In this document: piece after piece, positions 44,793 to 52,623 of the stretch
Layout of the letters: every line of letters begins with the position of its first letter
Position numbering within the stretch: the first letter of the stretch is position 1
NCBI RefSeq assembly: GCF_019443085.1
Contig: NZ_JAHZIL010000003.1
Span: 1,364,001 to 1,428,000, forward strand
Length of the DNA: 64,000 bases
Reading direction: 5' to 3'
DNA from: Marinobacter sp. F4218
Lineage (GTDB): Bacteria; Pseudomonadota; Gammaproteobacteria; Pseudomonadales; Oleiphilaceae
Made by a program: the position numbers and the translations under genes
Notes under the pieces: model-generated
Databases searched by the model: none
The model's input: only the letters and a program-made list of their open reading frames with translations
Told to the model about the DNA's origin: nothing

Positions 44793-47213
44793 ATGCCCTC
44801 GCCAACCACAACCGGGTCGGACGCAGCCGACACCCCGGCGTCCCAGTCCTACAATATCTGGCGCCAGGGTTATGGCGTCATCCAGCATACTGATGTCACC
44901 TGTGCCCACGCCTGCAGCCTCGCCAATCGCCTGGTCGAGGCCGGGTTGCAACCCGACACCGAAACCGTCTTTCGCAAACTGGCGGCGCTGGACAGGCTGG
45001 CCAGCGCCGGACTCTGGCTGGTGGTTCACATGACTTACGCCAACCGGGTCGACGCCGGTGGCCAACCTCTTGCGCCGCAGGATTTCAAGGTCAGCCCGGA
45101 AGGCCACACCGGCGGCGCACTGAACATGGTACCGGCCTACGCCGCCTACCTGGCGCTCAACAATCTGACCGGCCGGACCCGCAGCTGGCTGATGGGTCAG
45201 GGCCACTGTGCGGCCGCCGTGGATGCTCTCAACGTGCTGACCGGCAACCTGCACCCGGAACAGGCGGAACGCTATCGGAAGCCGGATGGGCTGTCACGGC
45301 TGGCCGCCGATTTCTACAGCTACCGGCAAAAACCGGACGGCAGCATGAGCGCGCCTCTTGGAAGCCACATCAACCCCCACACCGCCGGCGGCATTCTGGA
45401 AGGCGGATACCTTGGTTTTGCCGAACTTCAGTACGGCCACATGCCCTTACCCGGCGAGACTCTGGTGACGTTTCTCTCCGACGGCGCCGCCGAGGAGCAG
45501 CGCGGCAGTGACTGGATCCCTCGCTGGTGGCGGGCCGATGACTGTGGGCTCGTGCTGCCAGTGATGATCGCCAACGGTCGACGCATCGAGCAGCGGACCG
45601 AACTCGGGACCCGGGCGGGTCTGGAGCGTTTCGAGTCGCATCTGGCAGAACGGAGCTTCGATCCCTACCGCTTCGACGGCCGCGATCCGGCAGCGTTCGT
45701 GTGTGCCCTGTTCGAGATGGAACAATCCCTCCGGTACCAGGCTGACAGCGCGTTCCGGGGGGAAAGCGGCTACCCGGTGCGCATTCCCTACGGCATCGCC
45801 GAAACCACGAAGGGCTTCGGCTTTTACGGGGCCGGCAGCAACGCGGCCCACAACCTGCCGTTGCCCGGCAACCCCCGCATGGATGCCCGGGCCCGTGAGC
45901 TGTTTCTGGAACATACCAGCAAACTGTGGGTTGATCCGACCGATCTGAGCCGGAGTACCGCGTTGCTTAATGAGCACTCCCTGCAGGGGCGCGCCCTTGA
46001 ACGAGACCACCCGCTGGCCCGGCGTAACCCGCCGGAGCCGACCCTGCCACGTCTTCCCTGGAGCAACAGCCTGACTTCACCGATGAGCGCCGTGGACACT
46101 TTTTTCCGGGCACTGGTTGCGGAAAACCTCCATCTGCGTGCCCGCGTCGGCAACCCGGATGAAATGGCCAGCAACCGGCTTGGTGGTGTATTGGCGGACC
46201 TGAAACACCGGGTAACGCAGCCGGAAAACGATCAGGAGTCGGTGCAGGGCCAGATTATCACCGCCCTCAACGAGGAAGCGGTGGTGTCCGCGTGCCTTGC
46301 GAACAAGGCCGGCCTGAACCTGGTCGCCAGTTACGAGGCCTTCTGCGTCAAGATGCTCGGCGCCATCCGTCAGGAACTGATCTTTGCCCGGCACCAGAGG
46401 GAGGTCGGGCGTCCGGCCCGCTGGCTGGGATTTCCGGTTATCGCCACCTCCCACACCTGGGAGAACGGCAAGAACGAACAGTCGCACCAGGACACAACCT
46501 TCTGCGAAGCACTGCTCGGTGAAATGAACGACGTTTCCCGGGTTCTGTTTCCCGCTGACTACAACAGCACCCTGGCTGCCTTGCCGGGGGTTTACACCGA
46601 CCGGGGACGAATCAGCTGCATGGTCATTCCGAAGCGGGAGCGCCCCTGCGTGTTCGACGCGGGCGAAGCCGAGACACTGGCACGGCACGGCGCACTGGTG
46701 GTCGATGAAGACACCTCCGAGGGCGAACCCATCCTTCTGATTGCCAATGGCGCCTACCAGTTATCCGAGGCGATTCGGACCAGTGAACGGCTGCGGGAGA
46801 CCGGCACACCCTTCCGCCTCGTCTATCTCCAGGAGCCGGGCCGCTTCCGTCAGCCCAGGGATACCCTGGAAGCCGAAACCTGCCTGTCCGAATTTGAGCG
46901 CGAACGGCTGTTCCCGCGCCGCATCCATCGCAGGGTCGCACTCACCCACATGCGTCCGGAGGTTTTTCGCGGACACCTGCACAGCCTGTTTCCTGATCCG
47001 GTTCGCTCCCGGGTCCTGGGTTATATCAACCGCGGGGGCACCCTGAACGAGGCCGGCATGCTGTTCGCCAATCACTGTTCCTGGGCGCACGCGCTGGCCG
47101 CCTGCGCACTGGCGATGGACCAGCCGCCCGGAGAGTGGCTTTCTGCTGCGGAACTGGCAGCGGTCGAGGGGCGGGGGGATCCTTCGGTGATCACCCGGGG
47201 CCTGCCCACCTGA
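44793..47213 (+). CDS. Divergent phosphoketolase-family (TPP-dependent) enzyme
   Basis: An 806-residue protein with the length and layout of D-xylulose-5-P/fructose-6-P phosphoketolases (XFP), with N, middle (pyrimidine) and C domains. The TPP-Mg site is SDGAAEEQRG followed by Asn in MIANGRR, where standard enzymes have GDGEAETG. The family-like stretches SHINPHTAGGILEGGYLGFAE, SHTWENGKNEQSHQDTTF (pyrimidine domain) and HCSWAHALAACALAMDQPPGEW at the end are clear. The substrate loop is PEGHTGGALNMVPAY, unlike the canonical sequence. Start at 44793 follows GGAGG by six bases. Some databases label such proteins xylulose 5-phosphate 3-epimerase, a label I would not trust. No sugar or acetate kinase gene is next to it; activity is unproven. 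Confidence 0.82.
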   Translation: MPSPTTTGSDAADTPASQSYNIWRQGYGVIQHTDVTCAHACSLANRLVEAGLQPDTETVFRKLAALDRLASAGLWLVVHMTYANRVDAGGQPLAPQDFKVSPEGHTGGALNMVPAYAAYLALNNLTGRTRSWLMGQGHCAAAVDALNVLTGNLHPEQAERYRKPDGLSRLAADFYSYRQKPDGSMSAPLGSHINPHTAGGILEGGYLGFAELQYGHMPLPGETLVTFLSDGAAEEQRGSDWIPRWWRADDCGLVLPVMIANGRRIEQRTELGTRAGLERFESHLAERSFDPYRFDGRDPAAFVCALFEMEQSLRYQADSAFRGESGYPVRIPYGIAETTKGFGFYGAGSNAAHNLPLPGNPRMDARARELFLEHTSKLWVDPTDLSRSTALLNEHSLQGRALERDHPLARRNPPEPTLPRLPWSNSLTSPMSAVDTFFRALVAENLHLRARVGNPDEMASNRLGGVLADLKHRVTQPENDQESVQGQIITALNEEAVVSACLANKAGLNLVASYEAFCVKMLGAIRQELIFARHQREVGRPARWLGFPVIATSHTWENGKNEQSHQDTTFCEALLGEMNDVSRVLFPADYNSTLAALPGVYTDRGRISCMVIPKRERPCVFDAGEAETLARHGALVVDEDTSEGEPILLIANGAYQLSEAIRTSERLRETGTPFRLVYLQEPGRFRQPRDTLEAETCLSEFERERLFPRRIHRRVALTHMRPEVFRGHLHSLFPDPVRSRVLGYINRGGTLNEAGMLFANHCSWAHALAACALAMDQPPGEWLSAAELAAVEGRGDPSVITRGLPT

Positions 47214-47241
47214 CGGCCTTCCGGACGCCAAAACCGGGCAC

Positions 47242-47270
47242 AAAAAAGGGAGGCTGCTGCCTCCCTTAAT
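47242..47270 (-). terminator. Intrinsic terminator of the Yip1 gene
   Basis: AAGGGAGGC at 47246-47254 pairs with GCCTCCCTT at 47259-47267; on the minus strand TTTTTTGTG follows. It lies 22 bases past the Yip1 stop and also just past the end of the convergent phosphoketolase-like gene. Confidence 0.85.
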
Positions 47271-47291
47271 TCTGAACAATGCCGGCGGCGG

Positions 47292-47903
47292 TCATCCGCT
47301 GACGAAGACCGGACCGACGCCGAAGTTCCAGATGATGACGGAACCGACCCGGGTCGCAACCAGAATGACCAGGGCGACGGTGAGCAGAGCGCCGCCGTAG
47401 AATACGGCACGGTCTTTCTCGATCCCCATGACAATGGGCAGCCCGTCATACATCAACCAAGCCCCATAGCAGGCGGCAATCAGGAAAACCACGGCATTGA
47501 ACCAGGGCACCGGATACAAGAGCGCGAATCCGGCCAGGAACAGCGGCGTGCAAGAATAGGCCGCCAGGGCAATGCCATTGGACGGCACGTGCTCCTCCCG
47601 GGCGCCATAGGTCTTGGCCATCCAGTTAACCGCATAACCGAGCGCGAAAACCCCCACCAGCATTGCCAGGTATGTGAGTACACTCAGTTGCAGGGCACTG
47701 ATTTCCGTCAGTTTGATCAACCGATCATTACCGACCGTCCAGCCAAAATAAGCCGTCGAAATGTACGCGCAGATCGGACCGATGGCGGCCAGAATGACAA
47801 CGTAGGCGACGTAGAGCCGACGAGGCGTTTCGTGTTCTTTTCGAATGGAAGCCCACTCATCATCCGGGTGGGTGAAGAGACCGAAGGCATGAGACAGGAG
47901 CAT
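47292..47903 (-). CDS. Yip1/DUF1282-family membrane protein
   Basis: A 203-residue protein with five or six hydrophobic segments. The N-terminal LLSHAFGLFTHPDDEWASIRKEH is the usual start of bacterial Yip1-like proteins, followed by membrane helices and the polar YGAREEHVPSNGIALAAYSCTP motif found in the family. ATG 47903 follows GGGGG at a normal distance. Function is not known. It stands alone between two terminating or divergent units, with the GST gene upstream on the same strand after 195 bases. Confidence 0.8.
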   Translation of the reverse strand: MLLSHAFGLFTHPDDEWASIRKEHETPRRLYVAYVVILAAIGPICAYISTAYFGWTVGNDRLIKLTEISALQLSVLTYLAMLVGVFALGYAVNWMAKTYGAREEHVPSNGIALAAYSCTPLFLAGFALLYPVPWFNAVVFLIAACYGAWLMYDGLPIVMGIEKDRAVFYGGALLTVALVILVATRVGSVIIWNFGVGPVFVSG

Positions 47904-48098
47904 GGATGACCCCCTTTTATTAGTCGTTGTAAGTACAGTCAAGTACGGGCGTCTGATCGGGTCGGATCAGCGACCGTTCCTGCCCTTAACTATAGTCAAG
48001 AACGACAAATGGGGAAGGCCATCTGGTGAAAATTTGTTCCGCTTCGCACTCCGGTGCCTGCGGCCGCCCGCCGGGGCTCACCAGGCAGCCGCAAATGC

Positions 48099-48671
48099 TC
48101 AGGCCTGGCGAGGATCGGTCTCGGCGACCCAGGGCTTGGTCCGGTGACTGTCCCGGAATGACAGCAGGCTCTCGACGCCGGTCCAGTCCACCAGATCGCG
48201 AAACTCCAGCCAGTCAACGAGGCAGTACAGGCAGATAGCCGGGTAGTTCCAGGCCTCGAACTGACCGTCATCGACCATGGCTGCCAGGGTGCGCAGCGTG
48301 GTCATGATGCGTTCACGCTGGAGGTTGTAGAACATCAGGTCCTGGCTGGTGTCGATGCCGGACTTTTCCGAAAGCAGCAGGGTGACTGCCGAGTCATTGG
48401 CACCATCAATCATGGTCAGCTGGTTTTGCTGGTCCCACGTCAGGGGATCGCGGCCCTGCTTGGCGCTGACGTAGCGGGCAATGATCCGTGAGTCATAAAT
48501 TTCCTGGCCGTCGTCTTCCAGTACCGGAATTTTCAGGGTTGGGTTGTTCTTCCGCAGCTCATCCCGGCCTTCACCATAGATATTAAGGTTAACGAATTCA
48601 TACGGTTCTTCATCCAGCAGGATGCGAATGCGCCGAACGTAGGGTGAAGTGGTCGATCCGATCAGTTTCAT
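48099..48671 (-). CDS. Glutathione S-transferase family protein
   Basis: A 190-residue GST. The thioredoxin-like N-domain starts MKLIGSTTSPYVRRIRILLDE with the Ser/Pro-containing active-site loop, and has NPTLKIPVLEDDGQEIYDSRIIARYV, with the cis-Pro and Asp-Ser glutathione-binding motif. The helical C-domain is short. The length and pattern suit the YibF/YfcF-like or stringent-starvation-like clan of GSTs. It follows GGAGAAATC at its ATG and lies 23 bases after ald on the same strand, so the two probably form an operon. Confidence 0.88.
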   Translation of the reverse strand: MKLIGSTTSPYVRRIRILLDEEPYEFVNLNIYGEGRDELRKNNPTLKIPVLEDDGQEIYDSRIIARYVSAKQGRDPLTWDQQNQLTMIDGANDSAVTLLLSEKSGIDTSQDLMFYNLQRERIMTTLRTLAAMVDDGQFEAWNYPAICLYCLVDWLEFRDLVDWTGVESLLSFRDSHRTKPWVAETDPRQA

Positions 48672-48694
48672 GATTTCTCCGAGTGTGTCACGGC

Positions 48695-49813
48695 TCAGGA
48701 TCCCAGCAGGGATTCCGGGTCTGTGTATGAATGCCCAGTGGCTTCTGCCACCTCCCTGTACGTCACCTTGCCATCGGCTATATTCAGTCCGGCCATCAGG
48801 TGCGGGTCTTCCTTCATTGCCCGAATCGGCCCCTTGTTGGCCAGGGCCGCCACGAAGGGCAGCGTTACGTTGTTCAGAGCCAGCGTCGAGGTGCGCGCCA
48901 CGGCGCCGGGCATATTGGCCACGCAGTAATGTACCACACCATCAACAATATACGTGGGGTCATCGTGGGTGGTCGGTTTTGAGGTTTCCGCACACCCGCC
49001 CTGATCAATGGCGACGTCCACCAGCACACTGCCCTCGGGCATCCGGCGGATCATATCCCGGGTAATCAGTTTGGGCGCGGACGCTCCGGGTATGAGAACG
49101 CTGCCGACCACCAGGTCAGACTCCACCATCGCCTGATCGAGGGTATGGACGGTGGAAAACAGTGTTGTGATCCGGTTGCCGTACAGGTGATCAAGATTGC
49201 GCAGGACATCCATGTTGCGATCCAGGACGGTCACCTGGGCCCCCATGCCGATGGCCATGGCAACAGCATTCTGTCCGACGACGCCACCTCCGACCACGGT
49301 CACCCGGGCGGGGCTGACACCGGGCACTCCGCCCAGAAGCACTCCGCGACCACCAACCGATTTCTCCAGACAGTGGGCGCCGGCCTGGATCGACATACGT
49401 CCAGCCACTTCAGACATGGGCGCCAGCAACGGCAGACGACCACTACGGTCAGTCACCGTCTCATAGGCAATGCAGATGGCACCGGACGCCACCAGATCGT
49501 CGGTCTGGGCCTGATCCGGCGCCAGGTGCAGATAGGTAAACAGGGTATGCTCCCGGTTCAGCAGGGCTCGCTCTTCCGGCTGAGGCTCCTTGACCTTGAC
49601 GATGAGTGTCGCCGCCCCGAAAACCGCCTTGGCATCCGCCAGAATCTGGGCGCCCGCACTCTGGTAATCCTCATCGGTAAACCCAATGGCCGCCCCCGCC
49701 TGGGTCTCGACGAACACGTCGTGGCCGTGGCCACAGAGTTCATGGACCGCAGCCGGCGTCATCCCCACCCGGTATTCGTTATTCTTGATTTCCTTGGGCA
49801 CGCCAATCTTCAT
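48695..49813 (-). CDS. ald: Alanine dehydrogenase
   Basis: A 372-residue NAD+-dependent alanine dehydrogenase interconverting alanine and pyruvate plus ammonia. Conserved features are [20 protein letters not shown], with substrate-binding Arg15, [10 protein letters not shown] with the Lys of the active site, YLHLAPD with the catalytic His, and the Rossmann motif [17 protein letters not shown] at about residues 170-186. Length is exactly that of the family. ATG 49813 follows GAGGAG. The GST gene is downstream on the same strand. Confidence 0.97.
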   Translation of the reverse strand: MKIGVPKEIKNNEYRVGMTPAAVHELCGHGHDVFVETQAGAAIGFTDEDYQSAGAQILADAKAVFGAATLIVKVKEPQPEERALLNREHTLFTYLHLAPDQAQTDDLVASGAICIAYETVTDRSGRLPLLAPMSEVAGRMSIQAGAHCLEKSVGGRGVLLGGVPGVSPARVTVVGGGVVGQNAVAMAIGMGAQVTVLDRNMDVLRNLDHLYGNRITTLFSTVHTLDQAMVESDLVVGSVLIPGASAPKLITRDMIRRMPEGSVLVDVAIDQGGCAETSKPTTHDDPTYIVDGVVHYCVANMPGAVARTSTLALNNVTLPFVAALANKGPIRAMKEDPHLMAGLNIADGKVTYREVAEATGHSYTDPESLLGS

Positions 49814-49931
49814 CGATCATCTCCTCGGTTCCGCGAAGGTTACGCCAATTCGTGTGTCTGTGTCTGAAGTGTAGTAAAAAGGTGATTGTCCGACGGAAGC
49901 AATAGCGTGTATTACAAGGAGCAGTCCCATC

Positions 49932-50735
49932 ATGACTACATTGCAAACAGCCACATCAGTCGTAGCACTTTCATTCTCCCTTGCAACCTCGCAGGTGATG
50001 GCAGAAATGCAGACCCAAACCGTGGAATACCAGATCGACGATCAAACGTTCACCGGCTACATGGCCTGGGACGACGAGCTGGAGGGCAAACGGCCCGGCG
50101 TACTTGTGGTTCATGAGTGGTGGGGCCACAACGAGTTTGCCCGTGAGCAGGCAGAGAAGCTTGCCGCCTCCGGCTACACGGCGTTCGCCCTCGACATGTA
50201 CGGCAGCGGCAAGCTCGCCGAACACCCGGATACCGCCCAGAAGTTCATGCAGGAAGCGACCCGGGACATTGACCAGGTCAAGGCCCGCTTCATGAAGGCC
50301 AAGTCACTACTGGAAAACCACGAGAGCGTGGACAGCACCCGCATTGCGGCTCAGGGCTACTGCTTCGGGGGAGCCGTCGTACTGAACATGGCACGGCTGG
50401 GCGTCGACCTCAGCGGCGTGGTGAGTTTCCACGGTGCCCTTGGCAGCCCGATCAAGGCCCAGCCTGGAATGGTCAAAGCGCGGGTTCAGGTGTACACCGG
50501 CGGAGCGGATGACATGGTTCCATCCGAGCAGGTCGCCGGCCTGGTTCAGGAAATGCAGGATGCCGGTGTGGATCTGACCCTGGTTAGCTTCCCGGGCGTC
50601 CTGCACTCATTCACCAATCCGGGGGCAGACAGGTTTGCTGAAAACTTTGGCTTGCCGGTGGGGTACGACGAGGAAGCGGCTTCGCGCTCCTGGCAGGGCA
50701 CCATGCGTTTCTATGAGGAAATTTTCGCCCGCTAG
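49932..50735 (+). CDS. Exported dienelactone hydrolase family protein
   Basis: A 267-residue alpha/beta hydrolase of the DLH family. A signal peptide (cleavage near VMA-EMQ, residue 24) suggests a periplasmic location. The nucleophile elbow is GYCFGG with Cys144, the acid is in YTGGADDMVP, and the His is in GVLHSFTNPGAD; together they make the Cys-Asp-His triad of dienelactone hydrolases. ATG 49932 follows AAGGAG. Cytoplasmic relatives open dienelactones in chloroaromatic degradation, but with a signal peptide and no catechol genes nearby the substrate here is unknown. Confidence 0.9.
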   Translation: MTTLQTATSVVALSFSLATSQVMAEMQTQTVEYQIDDQTFTGYMAWDDELEGKRPGVLVVHEWWGHNEFAREQAEKLAASGYTAFALDMYGSGKLAEHPDTAQKFMQEATRDIDQVKARFMKAKSLLENHESVDSTRIAAQGYCFGGAVVLNMARLGVDLSGVVSFHGALGSPIKAQPGMVKARVQVYTGGADDMVPSEQVAGLVQEMQDAGVDLTLVSFPGVLHSFTNPGADRFAENFGLPVGYDEEAASRSWQGTMRFYEEIFAR

Positions 50736-50763
50736 TTTGCCGGTCCGGCCGCGAATCTGTTCA

Positions 50764-51459
50764 CTACAGGCCGGACTCGATGGTGCCTCGAACTCCATCC
50801 ATCAGGGATTCGACCGACTGGCCTTCGGTGGCAACCGGTGGATGGATCAAGATCTCGATTTCGCCCGGCGAAAAGGCGGCCTGGCCCTTGGGCAGCCGAT
50901 CATGGGAACCACGAATGGTGATGGGCAGGATGGGCAACTGGCCGTCTTTGGCAATGACGAATCCGCCTTTCTTGAAGGGCAGCAGTTTGCCGTCCCATGA
51001 CCGGGTGCCTTCGGGGAAAATCAGGATTCCGGTGCCTTCCGGTAACTGCCCCACCCCGCGCTTGATACTCTCCAGGGCGTCACTGCCACGGGAGCGGTCG
51101 ATAAACAGGTTGCGCGAGGTCTCCAGGGCCAGCCCGAACAGGGGCACCTTGCGCAGCTCCTTCTTGATGACCCAGCGATACTGCAGCCCCAGCGCCAGAA
51201 CCAGTGCCGGCGGATCAAAATAGGAGGCGTGATTGCTCAGAATCACGTAGCGCTGCCGGGGCTGGATGTGCTCCCTGCCCCTGACGATCAGACGAATGCC
51301 ACAGAGCTTGAGAATGGCCCAGGCGTACACCTGCGTGCCATGAAAAGCGGCATCGCCGCGTTTGCCCAGCAGGGCTGCTACCACAATGGGCAGAAACAGG
51401 ATTAAGGTCAGCAGGGAGGCCCAGAAAAGAATCCAGATGGCCTTGAGGGTATTGAGCAT
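50764..51459 (-). CDS. plsC: 1-acyl-sn-glycerol-3-phosphate acyltransferase
   Basis: A 231-residue membrane-associated acyltransferase making phosphatidic acid. N-terminal hydrophobic segment (about residues 5-30), the HX4D catalytic motif in NHASYFD (His77, Asp82), and the FPEGTRSWDGKLLPFKKGG acceptor-binding motif at about 144-162. Start at 51459 (MLNTLKAIW) follows AGGA; a longer frame to 51561 would run through the cold-shock gene's terminator and is unlikely. Convergent with the DLH gene. Confidence 0.93.
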   Translation of the reverse strand: MLNTLKAIWILFWASLLTLILFLPIVVAALLGKRGDAAFHGTQVYAWAILKLCGIRLIVRGREHIQPRQRYVILSNHASYFDPPALVLALGLQYRWVIKKELRKVPLFGLALETSRNLFIDRSRGSDALESIKRGVGQLPEGTGILIFPEGTRSWDGKLLPFKKGGFVIAKDGQLPILPITIRGSHDRLPKGQAAFSPGEIEILIHPPVATEGQSVESLMDGVRGTIESGL

Positions 51460-51562
51460 GAACGGGTCCTGAACGTCTCGACAACCATTTAAACGAGCAA
51501 CAGGGGCATAAAGATTACACGCCGGGGAGAAAATCACAAAGCGAGCAAGCGGATCAGGCATG

Positions 51563-51589
51563 AAAAAAGGCAGCCGAAGCTGCCTTTTT
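51563..51589 (-). terminator. Intrinsic terminator of the cold-shock gene
   Basis: GGCAGC and GCTGCC around a CGAA (plus) loop at 51569-51584, with A and T runs on each side. On the minus strand TTTTTTC follows. It lies about 30 bases past the csp stop. The tetraloop is the stable UUCG on the RNA of this gene. Confidence 0.9.
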
Positions 51590-51616
51590 CACGTTTGTCG
51601 CTTAATCCCTCAGGGA

Positions 51617-51823
51617 TTAAAGAGCAACAACGTTCTCCGCCTGCGGACCTTTCTGGCCCTGGGTAACGGTGAACTCAACCTGCTGGCCTTCTGCCAGGGT
51701 CTTGAAACCGCTGCCCTGAATTGCGCTGTAGTGAACGAATACGTCCGGGCCGCCTTCACGAGTGATAAAGCCAAAGCCTTTAGCTTCGTTGAAGAACTTA
51801 ACAGTACCGGTAGTAGTAGACAT
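51617..51823 (-). CDS. Cold-shock domain protein (CspA family)
   Basis: A 68-residue single cold-shock domain RNA chaperone. RNP1 is KGFGFI and RNP2 is DVFVHYSAI; it starts [20 protein letters not shown]. The ATG at 51823 follows AGGAAG. The predicted transcript has a leader of about 165 bases, as in cold-inducible csp genes. The promoter and terminator are visible, so it is monocistronic. Whether cold or growth phase controls it cannot be seen. Confidence 0.96.
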   Translation of the reverse strand: MSTTTGTVKFFNEAKGFGFITREGGPDVFVHYSAIQGSGFKTLAEGQQVEFTVTQGQKGPQAENVVAL

Positions 51824-51994
51824 ACTTAAACTTCCTGAAATCAATCATTTAATCTGCCGCCTCGCACCTTCTTGATGCAGGCTGGCGTTTACGGAAATAC
51901 AGAACTCGCGGAATCAAAAACAGGACGGTCACTACTAACTGCGGAGGTACGTCTCATTCATGAAATGCTTAACTGAATCTTTCCTACCCACAGA

Positions 51995-52023
51995 ACTCTA
52001 CTCCTGAATTTCAGGATTGCCAA
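51995..52023 (-). promoter_or_regulatory. Promoter of the cold-shock gene with a palindrome in the spacer
   Basis: On the minus strand TTGGCA (52023-52018) and TAGAGT (52000-51995) are 17 bases apart. The spacer contains a perfect inverted repeat, CCTGAAATTCAGG (52003-52015). The start point would be near 51988, giving a leader of about 165 bases before the ATG. Confidence 0.55.
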
Positions 52024-52082
52024 GTGGATTTTCAATAATTTAAGTAGGTAGTGTTACCCACCCATAGGCGCCGAAACCGGAC

Positions 52083-52463
52083 CTAGCCACGAACCAATCC
52101 AAAGGTATAAATCCCGAGTGCCGTCATCATCAATGACCCCACAACGTGAGCGAGGATACCGGTGACCGCCATGGCCCATTTGCCTTCCTGGATAGCAGCG
52201 AACATTTCCAGCGAGAACGTGGAGAAGGTGGTCAGCGCACCGCACAGCCCGGTAATGGCAAACAGGCGCCACTCCGGTGCCAGCGTGCTACCGTGACTGA
52301 AGTAACCGATCAGCAGACCGATGAGCCAGCCACCACTCAGGTTGGCCACCAGTGTCCCGTACGGCACTGCATGGTAGGTGCTGTTCAACCAAAGGCCCAG
52401 AACCCACCTCAGATTGGCGCCAATGACGGCTCCGGCGCTTACTGCCAATACTGAAAGCCACAT
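52083..52463 (-). CDS. crcB: Fluoride channel CrcB (Fluc)
   Basis: A 126-residue four-helix membrane protein that acts as a dual-topology dimeric fluoride exporter. Family motifs are GANLRWVLGLWLN at the first helix, GTLVANLSGGWLIGLL with the polar-track Asn, and GLCGALTTFSTFSLE, the Phe-box and Na+ site region. ATG 52463 follows GGGGAG. I looked for the crcB-type fluoride riboswitch between 52464 and 52620 and see none. It follows fadE on the same strand after that gene's terminator. Confidence 0.95.
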   Translation of the reverse strand: MWLSVLAVSAGAVIGANLRWVLGLWLNSTYHAVPYGTLVANLSGGWLIGLLIGYFSHGSTLAPEWRLFAITGLCGALTTFSTFSLEMFAAIQEGKWAMAVTGILAHVVGSLMMTALGIYTFGLVRG

Positions 52464-52569
52464 CGGGTTTGACTCCCCTCCTCTGCTGACTTGGCCCGTA
52501 CCTTATTCGGCACGCATTCTTCGAGTATGCCGTTAAAGCGCAATCAAGTTAAGGCCTTATAACCGGGCA

Positions 52570-52600
52570 CAAAAAAGGGGCGCCCGCCGGCACCCCTTGT
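52570..52600 (-). terminator. Intrinsic terminator of fadE
   Basis: AAGGGG at 52575-52580 pairs with CCCCTT at 52593-52598, extended inward by GCC/GGC with one G-U. On the minus strand TTTTTTGTGCC follows. It lies 24 bases past the fadE stop. Confidence 0.85.
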
Positions 52601-52623
52601 TTAGTCGGAAACGGTTGGCCCCA

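Noticed and set aside
52464..52620. Possible fluoride riboswitch before crcB
   Set aside because: No sequence resembling the crcB motif core is present; the region holds only the fadE terminator and a GGGGAG ribosome site.
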